A stretch of 7,728 bases of DNA from Chloroflexota bacterium (GTDB lineage: Bacteria; Chloroflexota; UBA4733). This document shows, piece by piece, positions 1 through 6,240 of this stretch (positions are counted from its first letter, which is position 1; every line of letters begins with the position of its first letter). The position numbers and the translations under genes are program-made. The stretch lies in the NCBI GenBank assembly GCA_023381895.1, contig JAMCTA010000118.1, positions 1 to 7,728 of the forward strand. Reading direction: 5' to 3'. The notes beneath the pieces were generated by a model. It worked only from the letters and a program-made list of their open reading frames with translations. It did no database searches and was not told where the DNA came from.

Positions 1-164
1 TGCTCTTCGCCACAGCCTGGCAACGGGAACACGGCACGTTACCAGAAACGACGCCAATCCGGCCGTTGCTCGGACCGGAGGGTCTCGCGCCTGCAGTCCA
101 CGGCGAGATCAGCGCGACGGCGCTCTCCGCTGCCGCTGCCGTGCTCAACAGAGAGGTGAGCCAG

Positions 165-654
165 CTACAACGTATACCGGCGGCTGCGCGTGTCGGAGAG
201 CAGGTCCTTGGCCCCGGGGCGCTCTTGCGGGGGCTGGCGCAGGTCGTAGCCGGAGAGAAGGACCAGGTGGTCATCGATGCTGGTGACGAACTACCTGCGC
301 TTGCCCAGCGCGCCGACTTCGCCGGTTTGCACTTCCAGAACACCTGGAGCATCTTTCCGCCGGAATTCGAGGCCCCGCAGCTTCTCCAGACTGCACGGCT
401 CCAGACGTGGTCGGCACGCCCTGCTGGCTAAGTCTGGATGTTGCACGGCGTCCTTGCTCGTCTGGGCATCTTTCACGGGAACGTCGACGGGCGTTCTGTT
501 GCTGACCAGGCCGCGACTGCGTCACCGCCACTGCAACGAGAACGGCCTCGGTCCTACCGGCACCGACTACTGCGATGGCCTCGTCTCCAGTTGAAAGGAA
601 CTGGCCTAGCAGAGTGCCACTTTTCCTCAATGGCTGTGGGTGCATAGAGATCAA
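165..654 (-). pseudogene. Decayed fragment resembling an SF1/MobF relaxase-type helicase
   Basis: No intact gene covers this stretch, but two minus-strand frames read like consecutive pieces of an AAA/SF1 helicase domain of the TraA/TrwC (MobF) kind. The first piece (654 to about 540) contains GQFLSTGDEAIAVVGAG followed by RTEAV, which resembles the segment leading into a Walker A loop, with the lysine and part of the loop missing. The frame then changes. The second piece (476 to 165) has GVLEVQTGEVGAL, placed where such proteins have a VLVVDEAGMVG Walker B segment. After an in-frame TAG at 291-293 come HLVLLSGYDLRQPP, resembling the LVLVGDPRQLP motif. The order and rough spacing of the three motifs match the family. 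The key catalytic residues are lost, so the fragment cannot be functional as read. The resemblance was judged by eye, and chance similarity is possible. Confidence 0.33.
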
Positions 655-674
655 GATGAAATCGGTTTGAGAGC

Positions 675-684
675 AGGAGGGGAG
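675..684 (+). promoter_or_regulatory. Shine-Dalgarno site of the Gfo/Idh/MocA gene
   Basis: AGGAGGGGAG ends 8 bases before the ATG at 693. It is a near-perfect anti-16S match and supports that ATG as the start. The 12-base block containing it (AGAGCAGGAGGG, 670-681) recurs exactly at 1728-1739. Confidence 0.8.
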
Positions 685-692
685 AATCTAGC

Positions 693-1718
693 ATGACGGT
701 CCGGATCGGCTTCGTTGGCGCCGGCAGTCGCTCAGTGTACGAGATGACACAGCTGCTGCAACTGCCGGATGTGGCCATCACCGGCATTTGCGATATCGCA
801 CCGGAGGCGGTGGAACTGGCGCGTATCCGTGTAAAGGAGCACGGACCGGCCGGGTTGCCGCCGCTTGATGCTCGTGGTTTCACGGACGTGAAGGCAATGC
901 TCGAACAGGTGCCGCTGGACGCCGTCTACGTCTCACTGCCGCCCTTCGCCCATGGCCAGGCGGAGCATGCGGTGATCGAGGCGGGCAAAGCGCTCATGGT
1001 GGAGAAGCCAGTGGCACTGACTATGGCTGTGGCGCGGGAGATCGCTGCACACGTCCGCGAGAAGGACGTGCTTACTGCTGTGGCCTACCAGTGGCGTTAC
1101 AGCACGGCCGTGCAGAAGATTCGTCAGCTCTTAGACGGCGTGTCTATCGGCATGGTGACCGCCGTGCGCTGGAGCTATCTGCCAGAGTCGCCATGGTGGC
1201 GGGTACAAAGCAAGAGCGGTGGCATGCTGATCGAGCAGCACACTCACTGCAGCGATTTGCTGCGCTACCTCTGCGGTGAAGTGACCGAGGTCTACGCGAT
1301 GGCGGCGACCGCCCTGTTGCAGGATGTTCCGGACCTGGACATCGCCGACGTCAACGCCGTCACGCTTCGTCTGGCTAGTGGTGCCGTCGGGACGATCTCC
1401 AATAGCTGCGCAGCGGTAGCGGCACTGCCGGGCTTTCATAGCTACGTCCACATCATTGCCCAGGGGATGACCGTCGCCGTCGGCCTGGGGCCGGGTGCGA
1501 CCATCCTCAGAGGACGGGAGGCACGCGAGGATATCCCGGAGGAAGGGGACCCGAACATCGCCATGAACCGTGCCTTCGTTGAAGCTGTCCGCAGCGGTGA
1601 CCGCTCAGGTATCCTGTGCCCTTATGAGGAGGGTGTGCGCACGTTCGAGCTGACTTACGCCGCCCACATCTCGGCGACCGAGCGCCGGCTCGTGCGCATT
1701 GGTGAGGCACTGCCGTAG
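693..1718 (+). CDS. Gfo/Idh/MocA family NAD(P)-dependent oxidoreductase
   Basis: This is a cytoplasmic dehydrogenase of 341 residues, the usual family length. It probably oxidises a hydroxyl of a sugar, polyol or related compound with NAD(P). The N-terminal Rossmann fold shows the dinucleotide loop GFVGAGS (residues 6-12), an acidic strand end at CD (33-34) and the family signature EKPVALT (104-110), whose Lys105 is the conserved active-site lysine. The C-terminal alpha/beta domain carries GGMLIEQHTHCSDLLRYLCG (176-195). Here His185 and Asp188 form the H-x-x-D pair used in catalysis in many members. The start is fixed by a strong AGGAGGGG site. A sugar phosphate isomerase gene follows 100 bases downstream on the same strand; such pairs are common in catabolism of inositols, sugar acids and 3-keto-glycosides. 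The exact substrate cannot be read from sequence. The family call is secure. Confidence 0.95.
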   Translation: MTVRIGFVGAGSRSVYEMTQLLQLPDVAITGICDIAPEAVELARIRVKEHGPAGLPPLDARGFTDVKAMLEQVPLDAVYVSLPPFAHGQAEHAVIEAGKALMVEKPVALTMAVAREIAAHVREKDVLTAVAYQWRYSTAVQKIRQLLDGVSIGMVTAVRWSYLPESPWWRVQSKSGGMLIEQHTHCSDLLRYLCGEVTEVYAMAATALLQDVPDLDIADVNAVTLRLASGAVGTISNSCAAVAALPGFHSYVHIIAQGMTVAVGLGPGATILRGREAREDIPEEGDPNIAMNRAFVEAVRSGDRSGILCPYEEGVRTFELTYAAHISATERRLVRIGEALP

Positions 1719-1752
1719 CGCGGTCGTAGAGCAGGAGGGCTTGCCTGTTGCG

Positions 1753-1803
1753 ATGCTGGCAGACACAGCCGGGCCCGGTGTATGGGAGATCGAGCCAGAT
1801 TAG
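1753..1803 (+). CDS. Possible 16-codon leader ORF between the two sugar genes
   Basis: Between the oxidoreductase stop and the isomerase start lies a second strong ribosome-binding block. AGAGCAGGAGGG (1728-1739) is identical to the one before the first gene and serves no annotated gene. The first ATG after it, 13 bases on, opens a frame of 16 codons (MLADTAGPGVWEIEPD) that stops 15 bases before the isomerase ATG. It could be a leader peptide coupling translation of the downstream gene, or simply the relic of a duplicated gene start. The spacing is a little long for efficient initiation, and the peptide matches nothing I recognise. Confidence 0.2.
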   Translation: MLADTAGPGVWEIEPD

Positions 1804-1818
1804 GACCGAAGGGACGAC

Positions 1819-2646
1819 ATGTTCACGCTGAGCGTGCTCACCGACGAGATCGACGAGGACTTCGCCCACGCACTCGATGTGGTGGACGAGTGGGGCTTGC
1901 ACACAATCGAGTTGCATAAGCTGTGGGGTGAGAATATCTGTGACCTCGGGCCAGCCGAACTGACCCGTGCGCTGCGCATGGTTCGCGAGCGTGGACTGCG
2001 TGTCAGCGCCATCGATTCGCTGTTCCTGCGCTGCCCCATCAGCGATGAGGCCGCCTATGCTGAGCACATCGGCATTCTTGAGCGCTCCTTCCGGCTGGCC
2101 GAGCTCTTCAACACCCGCCTGGTCCGCTGCTTTTCATTCTGGCGTCAGGATACGCTGGCCCAACACTGGGGCTTGTTGTTGGAGCGGTTAGAGCTGCCGG
2201 TCCACTTAGCGGAGCGCGCCGGTGTCATCCTTGGCTTTGAGAACGTCAAGAGCTGTCTGGTAGGAACCGGCACCGAGACGCGTGACCTCATGCTGGCGAT
2301 CAACTCCCCAGCCTTTCGCTCCATCTGGGATGTCGGAAATGCGCTCGTCGCAGGTGAGCCACGGCCCTACCCCGACGGCTATGAGGCAGTACGCCCCTGG
2401 ATTACCCACGTGCACGTCAAGGATGCTGTCCGCTATGCCGGGGGCTCCTCCGAATGGCGGCCGATCGGCAGCGGCCAGGTGGATTATCGGGGGCAGCTCT
2501 CCGCGCTCAGTCGTGACGGTTATGGGGGTGCGGTTGCCCTGGAGACGCACTATCAGCCGGCGGGCGGGACGAAAGAGCAAGGCAGTCGCGAGTCGTTCGC
2601 CGGGCTGCTAAGCGCCTTGTGCGAGTTGAACTTGCCCTGGCAATAA
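1819..2646 (+). CDS. Sugar phosphate isomerase/epimerase (xylose isomerase-like TIM barrel)
   Basis: This is a cytoplasmic protein of 275 residues from the AP endonuclease 2 / xylose isomerase-like TIM-barrel family. Members isomerise, epimerise or dehydrate sugars and inositol derivatives with a divalent metal. The expected metal-site pattern is visible along the barrel strands: Glu141 in GFENVK, Asp171 in WDVGN, the His pair 197/199 in HVHVKD, and Glu242 in ALETH. GSGQVDYRG (217-225) and the following GYGG segment are also typical of the family. AAGGGA (1809-1814), 4 bases before the ATG, is a modest ribosome-binding site. The gene lies 100 bases after the Gfo/Idh/MocA gene and is probably co-transcribed, so the two enzymes likely act in sequence on one sugar-derived substrate. 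Names such as IolE-like or hydroxypyruvate isomerase-like cannot be separated by eye. Confidence 0.92.
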   Translation: MFTLSVLTDEIDEDFAHALDVVDEWGLHTIELHKLWGENICDLGPAELTRALRMVRERGLRVSAIDSLFLRCPISDEAAYAEHIGILERSFRLAELFNTRLVRCFSFWRQDTLAQHWGLLLERLELPVHLAERAGVILGFENVKSCLVGTGTETRDLMLAINSPAFRSIWDVGNALVAGEPRPYPDGYEAVRPWITHVHVKDAVRYAGGSSEWRPIGSGQVDYRGQLSALSRDGYGGAVALETHYQPAGGTKEQGSRESFAGLLSALCELNLPWQ

Positions 2647-2778
2647 TACGAGGTGTCGTAGCCTCCTCGACGAAGTAACGAGCAGGTGCTCGCTCCGGGC
2701 GGCGCCTCGACGGTGTGGCGTGCAGGCTTTCGCTTGCAAGATGGGCGCCGACCACGTGAAAGTTCCCCCGGCTCCCGG

Positions 2779-2811
2779 CCCGGTGACAGCAAGAACCATG
2801 CTGCCACCGGG
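2779..2811 (-). terminator. Hairpin downstream of the Tat-protein gene
   Basis: A 13-base stem (2779-2791 with 2799-2811) closes a 7-base loop. In plus-strand RNA it has one A-C mismatch (2786/2804). In minus-strand RNA the same position is a G-U pair, so the stem is continuous. It begins 22 bases after the stop codon of the minus-strand gene ending at 2834, which suits termination of that transcript. No clear U-run follows, so termination efficiency is uncertain. Because it sits between convergent genes it may also affect the plus-strand sugar unit. Confidence 0.55.
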
Positions 2812-2833
2812 AAGAGGTGGAGTTCTGGTGTTA

Positions 2834-3676
2834 CTACGTCGAGAGGGTATAGCTTATCGTCGTGTTGCTGTAGTTGAAGACGGCGAGCGTCACCGGCGAG
2901 CCAGCAACAGGCGTCACGGTGAGCGCGACGGTGCTACTCGTCGTCTTATCCTTGAATCCTGTCGCTGTGCCCGCGCCTTTGGCGAGTTCAGCTCCATTCT
3001 GCCAGACCTGCAGACCGATCTGGTGGGCAGTACCTGGGGTGTAAGGAGCGTATGACAGCGTATACGTCGTGGAAGAGGCAGCCGGGCTAGCGATGACGTA
3101 CTGTGCGAAGGCTCCGCCGCTGGTGCCGGTGAGAGAGCCGGTCACCTGGTTGGTCGAGACGGTCTGCGGACTCGGAGGAGCTGGAGCGCTCGGCTTCACC
3201 GGAACAACGGTGTCCCCAGAGACGGCGAGCGTGTAGCTCAGCTCCGTGTTCGTGTAGTTGAACACTTGGATGAGCACTGGCTGTCCTGCCGCTGGTGTCG
3301 CACTCACACTAGCGGCATTGCTCGTGGTCTTGTCTTTCAGACCGGTGCACGTTGCCGTCGCTTTGGCGAGGCTTGACCCATTCTGCCAGATGACGACGCC
3401 CATCTGATGCGCCTCACCAGCAGAAAACGGTGAGAACGCAGCAGTGAACGTCAGTGCTGTGCCGGAGGGGTCAGCGATGCTGTAGTAAGCGAACGAGCCA
3501 CCAGAGTTGGCGTCAAGCGTACCGGAGAAGGTGCTGGCCCCTTGGGCCCAGGCTACCGGGGCCAACGTCGCGCCGAGAGCGGCTGTCCCGGTGATGCCGC
3601 CCACGAAAGCGCCAAACTGACGTCGTGACATCCTACCCCATCCACGGTTGAGCGTGGAATCCCTGTAATCACGCAT
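2834..3676 (-). CDS. Tat-exported protein with two homologous beta-rich repeat domains
   Basis: This 280-residue protein is predicted to be exported folded by the twin-arginine pathway. It has a twin-arginine motif MSRRQFGAF (16-24), a hydrophobic stretch FVGGITGTAALGATLAPVA and a likely cleavage after AWA (42-44). The mature part consists of two similar units, about 48-153 and 178-280, joined by a proline-rich linker (about 155-172). Matching landmarks recur in order: SGGSFAYY / SGGAFAQY, AHQMGVVIWQNG / AHQIGLQVWQNG, GLKDKTTS / GFKDKTTS, and FNYTNTELSYTL / FNYSNTTISYTL. Serine, threonine and small residues alternate as in beta-sandwich domains. No catalytic motif is visible; a binding, adhesion or surface role is inference. 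The start could instead be the ATG at 3631 (residue 16), which places the twin arginines right at the N terminus. It appears to be a single-gene unit convergent with the sugar genes. I do not recognise a named family. Confidence 0.88.
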   Translation of the reverse strand: MRDYRDSTLNRGWGRMSRRQFGAFVGGITGTAALGATLAPVAWAQGASTFSGTLDANSGGSFAYYSIADPSGTALTFTAAFSPFSAGEAHQMGVVIWQNGSSLAKATATCTGLKDKTTSNAASVSATPAAGQPVLIQVFNYTNTELSYTLAVSGDTVVPVKPSAPAPPSPQTVSTNQVTGSLTGTSGGAFAQYVIASPAASSTTYTLSYAPYTPGTAHQIGLQVWQNGAELAKGAGTATGFKDKTTSSTVALTVTPVAGSPVTLAVFNYSNTTISYTLST

Positions 3677-4197
3677 GGTGAGACGAACCTGCTTTCTCTA
3701 CGAGCTGCTCCAGGACGATTCCCCCCACGGCCTGATCGACCCAGAGCAGGAGACATCCACTAGCTGTGGCACATAGACCCGTAGTGGTGGCGGACGGGGA
3801 AGGAGCGCCACCATCTGTTGTTCTGCTGCGTTTGTCACACCGCTGGTCCTGTTCAGAGTCGATCAGGCGTCCTGAGCATGTCCAATCGAGTACGGGTCGT
3901 GCCAGAAGCCAGGGGTGCCAGGGAGTGCAGGAAAGCTGCAAGAGAGTATACACCGCGCGTGCCGTCAACTGGTGAACATAGTACCTATGCAGGGCCCCGA
4001 GTAGTTCCCCAGGAGTCGCCGTCTGGTCTGGGTGCACACACGGCACGGTCAGAGGGGCTGATCAGGTGGAGTCAGTTCGTCGTCCTGCGCTTCCGGTGTG
4101 AATCTGTGTCTGGCGCACCTACAGCTGCACCGTCTACTTGCACACCCCAGATTCTGCATCATCTACCGGCGTGAGAGTCCGCGCCTTGTCACCAAGC
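3677..4197. other. Gene-free stretch upstream of the Tat-protein gene
   Basis: I see no convincing gene in these 521 bases. The longest minus-strand frame (4046 to 3669) is rich in Cys, Trp and Thr, with no recognisable domain or good ribosome-binding site. It overlaps the start of the Tat-protein gene. The region should hold that gene's promoter. A TATACT element on the minus strand (3950-3945) has a TTGACG box nearby, but the 12-base spacing is too short for a standard promoter. An 11-base inverted repeat is listed separately. Confidence 0.6.
3730..3868. repeat. 11-base inverted repeat spanning 139 bases
   Basis: GCCTGATCGAC (3730-3740) and its exact complement GTCGATCAGGC (3858-3868) are separated by 117 bases. 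They lie 54 to 192 bases upstream of the Tat-protein start on the minus strand. The arms could be paired binding sites for a regulator, or could be chance. Confidence 0.4.
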
Positions 4198-4234
4198 GCG
4201 CCGTGTCCGCCGGAGTATCGAGCGGACACGGCGC
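4198..4234 (-). terminator. Perfect 13-bp hairpin after the hemerythrin gene
   Basis: GCGCCGTGTCCGC (4198-4210) pairs perfectly with GCGGACACGGCGC (4222-4234) around an 11-base loop. It starts 45 bases after the hemerythrin stop codon on the minus strand, where a terminator would be expected. Just beyond it (4180-4200) is a weaker hairpin sharing the GCGC edge. Neither is followed by a long U-run, so this is a GC-rich terminator or 3'-end protecting hairpin rather than a textbook intrinsic terminator. Confidence 0.65.
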
Positions 4235-4272
4235 AGGAAGCGGTGACCAGTCCGTTTCTTGAGCAGTACGAT

Positions 4273-4297
4273 CCGGCGATTACCCGGTAGTCGCCGG
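4273..4297. repeat. 25-base imperfect palindrome over the hemerythrin stop codon
   Basis: CCGGCGA (4273-4279) pairs with TCGCCGG (4291-4297). Inside, after one mismatch, TACC pairs partly with GGTA. The hairpin contains the TAA stop of the hemerythrin gene (4280-4282) together with its last codons. It precedes the larger hairpin at 4198-4234, so the transcript end is doubly structured. Confidence 0.45.
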
Positions 4298-4849
4298 CGG
4301 CTCGACCCAAGGGGCAATCCGTCCTGGCAGTGTCTCGATCATGGCGTGCAGGTGCTCGTGCGTGCCCGCGCCGATTTGCTCATTCTCAATCCGATCGAAC
4401 GCCGTAACCAACCTACTGTCCTCTGCCGCCAGGGTACCTTCGATCGCCGGGAACAGGTCCCGTGTCTCCCGCTCGATGTGCGCGCGCAGAAGCGCGGCGT
4501 AGTCCTGGGCAGCGCGGGCAAGCTGGCCGCCTGATGCGGCATTACCCGGCACGTAGGCACGTGCCGCGTCCGCATAAGCTGCGGCGAGTCTCCTACCTTC
4601 TTGGTGCTCTAGTTCCAGCGCTTGCACCATCGCTGTGGCCTTGTGCTGGCCCAACCGTGGGAAAATCTCCGCCTCCTCCTTCCCGTGATGGCAGCGGTCA
4701 ACAAACACCGCGAAGAAACCCTGGATGTCACTGAAGACATCCGCGGGGACCGGCGCTCCGTGCGCCGCAGCCCTCGCAGCGCGCTCCAACTGGACGAGGA
4801 CGGTGAGCACGCCATCGTGTTCCGCCCTCAGCACTTCGACCGCACGCAC
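4280..4849 (-). CDS. Hemerythrin-domain protein
   Basis: This is a cytoplasmic 189-residue four-helix-bundle protein that likely binds a non-haem di-iron centre. Family members sense or carry O2, handle NO or peroxide, or buffer iron. Putative ligands appear in the usual order: His11 (AEHDG), His55 and Glu59 (CHHGKEEAEIFP, 53-64), His82 (LEHQEGR), and His124 with Glu128 (RAHIERETRDLFP). A tail of about 38 residues (FDRIENEQIG onward) continues past the core, as in many bacterial members. The GTG at 4849 is chosen as the start because AAGGAG (4863-4858) lies 8 bases upstream and it places His11 at the normal distance. The frame also stays open to a GTG at 4921, but that would add 24 cysteine-containing residues unlike the family. 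There is no signal peptide. The gene appears to stand alone, flanked by hairpins. Confidence 0.93.
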   Translation of the reverse strand: MRAVEVLRAEHDGVLTVLVQLERAARAAAHGAPVPADVFSDIQGFFAVFVDRCHHGKEEAEIFPRLGQHKATAMVQALELEHQEGRRLAAAYADAARAYVPGNAASGGQLARAAQDYAALLRAHIERETRDLFPAIEGTLAAEDSRLVTAFDRIENEQIGAGTHEHLHAMIETLPGRIAPWVEPPATTG

Positions 4850-4857
4850 AGTTACGA

Positions 4858-4863
4858 CTCCTT
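4858..4863 (-). promoter_or_regulatory. Shine-Dalgarno site deciding the hemerythrin GTG start
   Basis: Read on the minus strand this is AAGGAG, 8 bases before GTG at 4849. No comparable site precedes the GTG at 4921. A small hairpin (GCCGG, four-base loop, CCGGC; 4871-4884) sits just upstream of it and could modulate ribosome access. Confidence 0.7.
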
Positions 4864-4920
4864 TCTCGCCGCCGGTTTTCCGGCAGCAGTTCTCCACGAC
4901 ATTCCGAGACACTGGAAGCA

Positions 4921-4950
4921 CGGCGCTTTCGTCACGATTTGCGAGCGCCG
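4921..4950. repeat. Inverted repeat upstream of the hemerythrin gene
   Basis: CGGCGCT (4921-4927) and AGCGCCG (4944-4950) form a 7-base inverted repeat with 16 bases between the arms. It is centred about 85 bases upstream of the hemerythrin start. It may be an operator or a leader hairpin, and chance is possible in GC-rich DNA. Confidence 0.35.
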
Positions 4951-5274
4951 CTTCTTACTTGCCTACTTCGTGAGCTTTGCCGGCGTGCTCCCGCACTTGG
5001 GTCCATCTTCAGGTACTGCCAGTCCACCTTGCTGTGATGTGCCATCGTGAACTGGCAGGAGAGCGGCTCGAGGCCCTGTCTCCACCCGTCCCGGAGTCAC
5101 CTCACTTATGCATAGCGCCGTTTCTGCTTCTCTCCATTGAGAACTTGTACTGCGGGATCAGATTGCTGTCTTTGCGCTAGCGCAAGGATAGCGAGGTTGT
5201 AGCGGCGACAATCCCGCCACGAGCTTGCAACAGGTCGAAGGTGCCTCGGAGGGAAATGGATTTCCCGGTGCGCC
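4922..5274. other. Intergenic stretch between the hydrolase operon and the hemerythrin gene
   Basis: These 353 bases hold no gene I can support. Open frames here have no ribosome-binding site or domain. The stretch should contain the 3' end of the hydrolase operon transcript and the hemerythrin promoter. The visible structure is the 7-base inverted repeat at 4921-4950 and the 14-base palindrome at 5172-5185. Confidence 0.6.
5172..5185. promoter_or_regulatory. Perfect 14-base palindrome, possible operator
   Basis: TTGCGCTAGCGCAA is self-complementary without a loop. That is the form of a dimeric repressor or activator site rather than a terminator stem. It lies 89 bases past the hydrolase stop and about 320 bases before the hemerythrin start, both on the minus strand. 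No regulator gene is in the window to pair with it. Confidence 0.35.
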
Positions 5275-6240
5275 TCACGTTTCGAGGAAGCGGGAGACAG
5301 CCTCCAGAAAGGTGGCTCGGTGGGTGGACGGGAGCTGGTGACCAGCGCCGGGGACGACGACGAGTTCGGCAGGATGGAAGATAGCCAGCAGGTCGCGGGC
5401 GTGGTGCAGGTGGACGAGGTCATCGCGATCGCCGTAGAGCAAGAGCGCTGGCACGGCGACGGGCTGCAGCCGGCTGCGCATGTTATCGCGCACGATACAG
5501 GATACAAAGGTGTCGTGCAGTGAGGCCCAGCAAAACTTTACGGCATCCTCGATGGCCTCCCGCGTGAGGTCGTGGGTATCGCTGCCGAGGCGCACCACCG
5601 TCTTGCTCCGCAGGCCGACGATCCAGCGGGCGAGATGGGGACGGATGACCAGCAGCCGCATCCACAAGGGTGCCTGTGCTAGCTCGCCCAAGTTCTGTTC
5701 GATCGTGCCAGTGAATGGCGTAGCTACGAGTGCGATCCGCCGCACCAGCTCAGGGAAGTCGGTCAGCAGCCGCAGCGCTACGATGCCACCGAGTGAGTGG
5801 CCGACGACTGCGGCTGAGGACACGCCCAGCGTTTTCAGCAGTCCACACAGCGTTGCTGCGTGATCGGCCAGCGAATAGCCGGAGTGTGGCTTGGCCGATT
5901 CGCCGAAGCCCTTCATATCCGGGGCAATGACCAGGTGCCGGTAGGCAAGCTCGCCCGCTACTGCTGTCCAGTAGCGGCCGGAGCCGCGGAACCCGTGCAA
6001 GAGGAGGACCGGCTCGCCGGCACCGGCGAACCGGTAGCAGAGGCGTACACCATCGACATCAGCAAAGCACGGCCGCCAGAAGCTGGCTCCCGATGGCTTC
6101 ACGTTCAGTGCGTCCCTAGCCCCCGTGTTCTCCGCGACGGCTGCACCTCCCTGCTCCGGCATCTGATCGACCGCGGGAGCATGAGCCGGCGTCCCAGATG
6201 GAGCATCGGAGCCAGCGCCCCCGGGCTGGAATGTGCTCAT
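5275..6240 (-). CDS. Alpha/beta fold hydrolase
   Basis: This is a 321-residue serine hydrolase of the alpha/beta-hydrolase superfamily (esterase, epoxide hydrolase or C-C hydrolase type; substrate unknown). The oxyanion segment is LLHGFRGSG (80-88). The nucleophile elbow is VGHSLGG (146-152) with Ser149. The acid is probably Asp273 in LYGDRDD (268-274), and the catalytic base is His301 in PGAGHQLP. PDMKGFGES (107-115) is also typical of the fold. The first 55 or so residues are a Pro/Ala/Gly-rich segment absent from ordinary members; it has no hydrophobic core and so is not a signal peptide. The ATG at 6240 is chosen because it overlaps the TGA of the preceding gene by 4 bases, implying translational coupling. 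The same frame is open to 6378, but that region belongs to the upstream gene. It is the last gene of a three-gene operon. Confidence 0.92.
   Translation of the reverse strand: MSTFQPGGAGSDAPSGTPAHAPAVDQMPEQGGAAVAENTGARDALNVKPSGASFWRPCFADVDGVRLCYRFAGAGEPVLLLHGFRGSGRYWTAVAGELAYRHLVIAPDMKGFGESAKPHSGYSLADHAATLCGLLKTLGVSSAAVVGHSLGGIVALRLLTDFPELVRRIALVATPFTGTIEQNLGELAQAPLWMRLLVIRPHLARWIVGLRSKTVVRLGSDTHDLTREAIEDAVKFCWASLHDTFVSCIVRDNMRSRLQPVAVPALLLYGDRDDLVHLHHARDLLAIFHPAELVVVPGAGHQLPSTHRATFLEAVSRFLET

Noticed and set aside
66..431. Plus-strand 121-codon open frame
   Set aside because: It is Ala/Leu-rich with no domain and no ribosome-binding site, and it lies antisense to the helicase-like remnant. 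It is probably a by-product of GC-rich sequence.
2649..2692. Small hairpins after the isomerase gene as a terminator
   Set aside because: The stems are 5-6 bp with a loop that is very long or too short, and no U-run follows; they are too weak to call.
3915..3970. Possible sigma-70 promoter on the minus strand (TTGACG and TATACT)
   Set aside because: The two boxes are only 12 bases apart instead of about 17, and the implied leader would be about 260 bases, so I do not list it as a promoter.
3669..4046. Minus-strand 125-codon open frame ahead of the Tat-protein gene
   Set aside because: Its composition (Cys, Trp, Thr, Ser rich) is unlike the neighbouring proteins, with no domain or good start site, and it overlaps the Tat-protein start codon region.
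4622..5050. Plus-strand 142-codon open frame antisense to the hemerythrin gene
   Set aside because: The opposite strand encodes a clear hemerythrin domain with ordered ligands; this frame is its mirror plus intergenic sequence.
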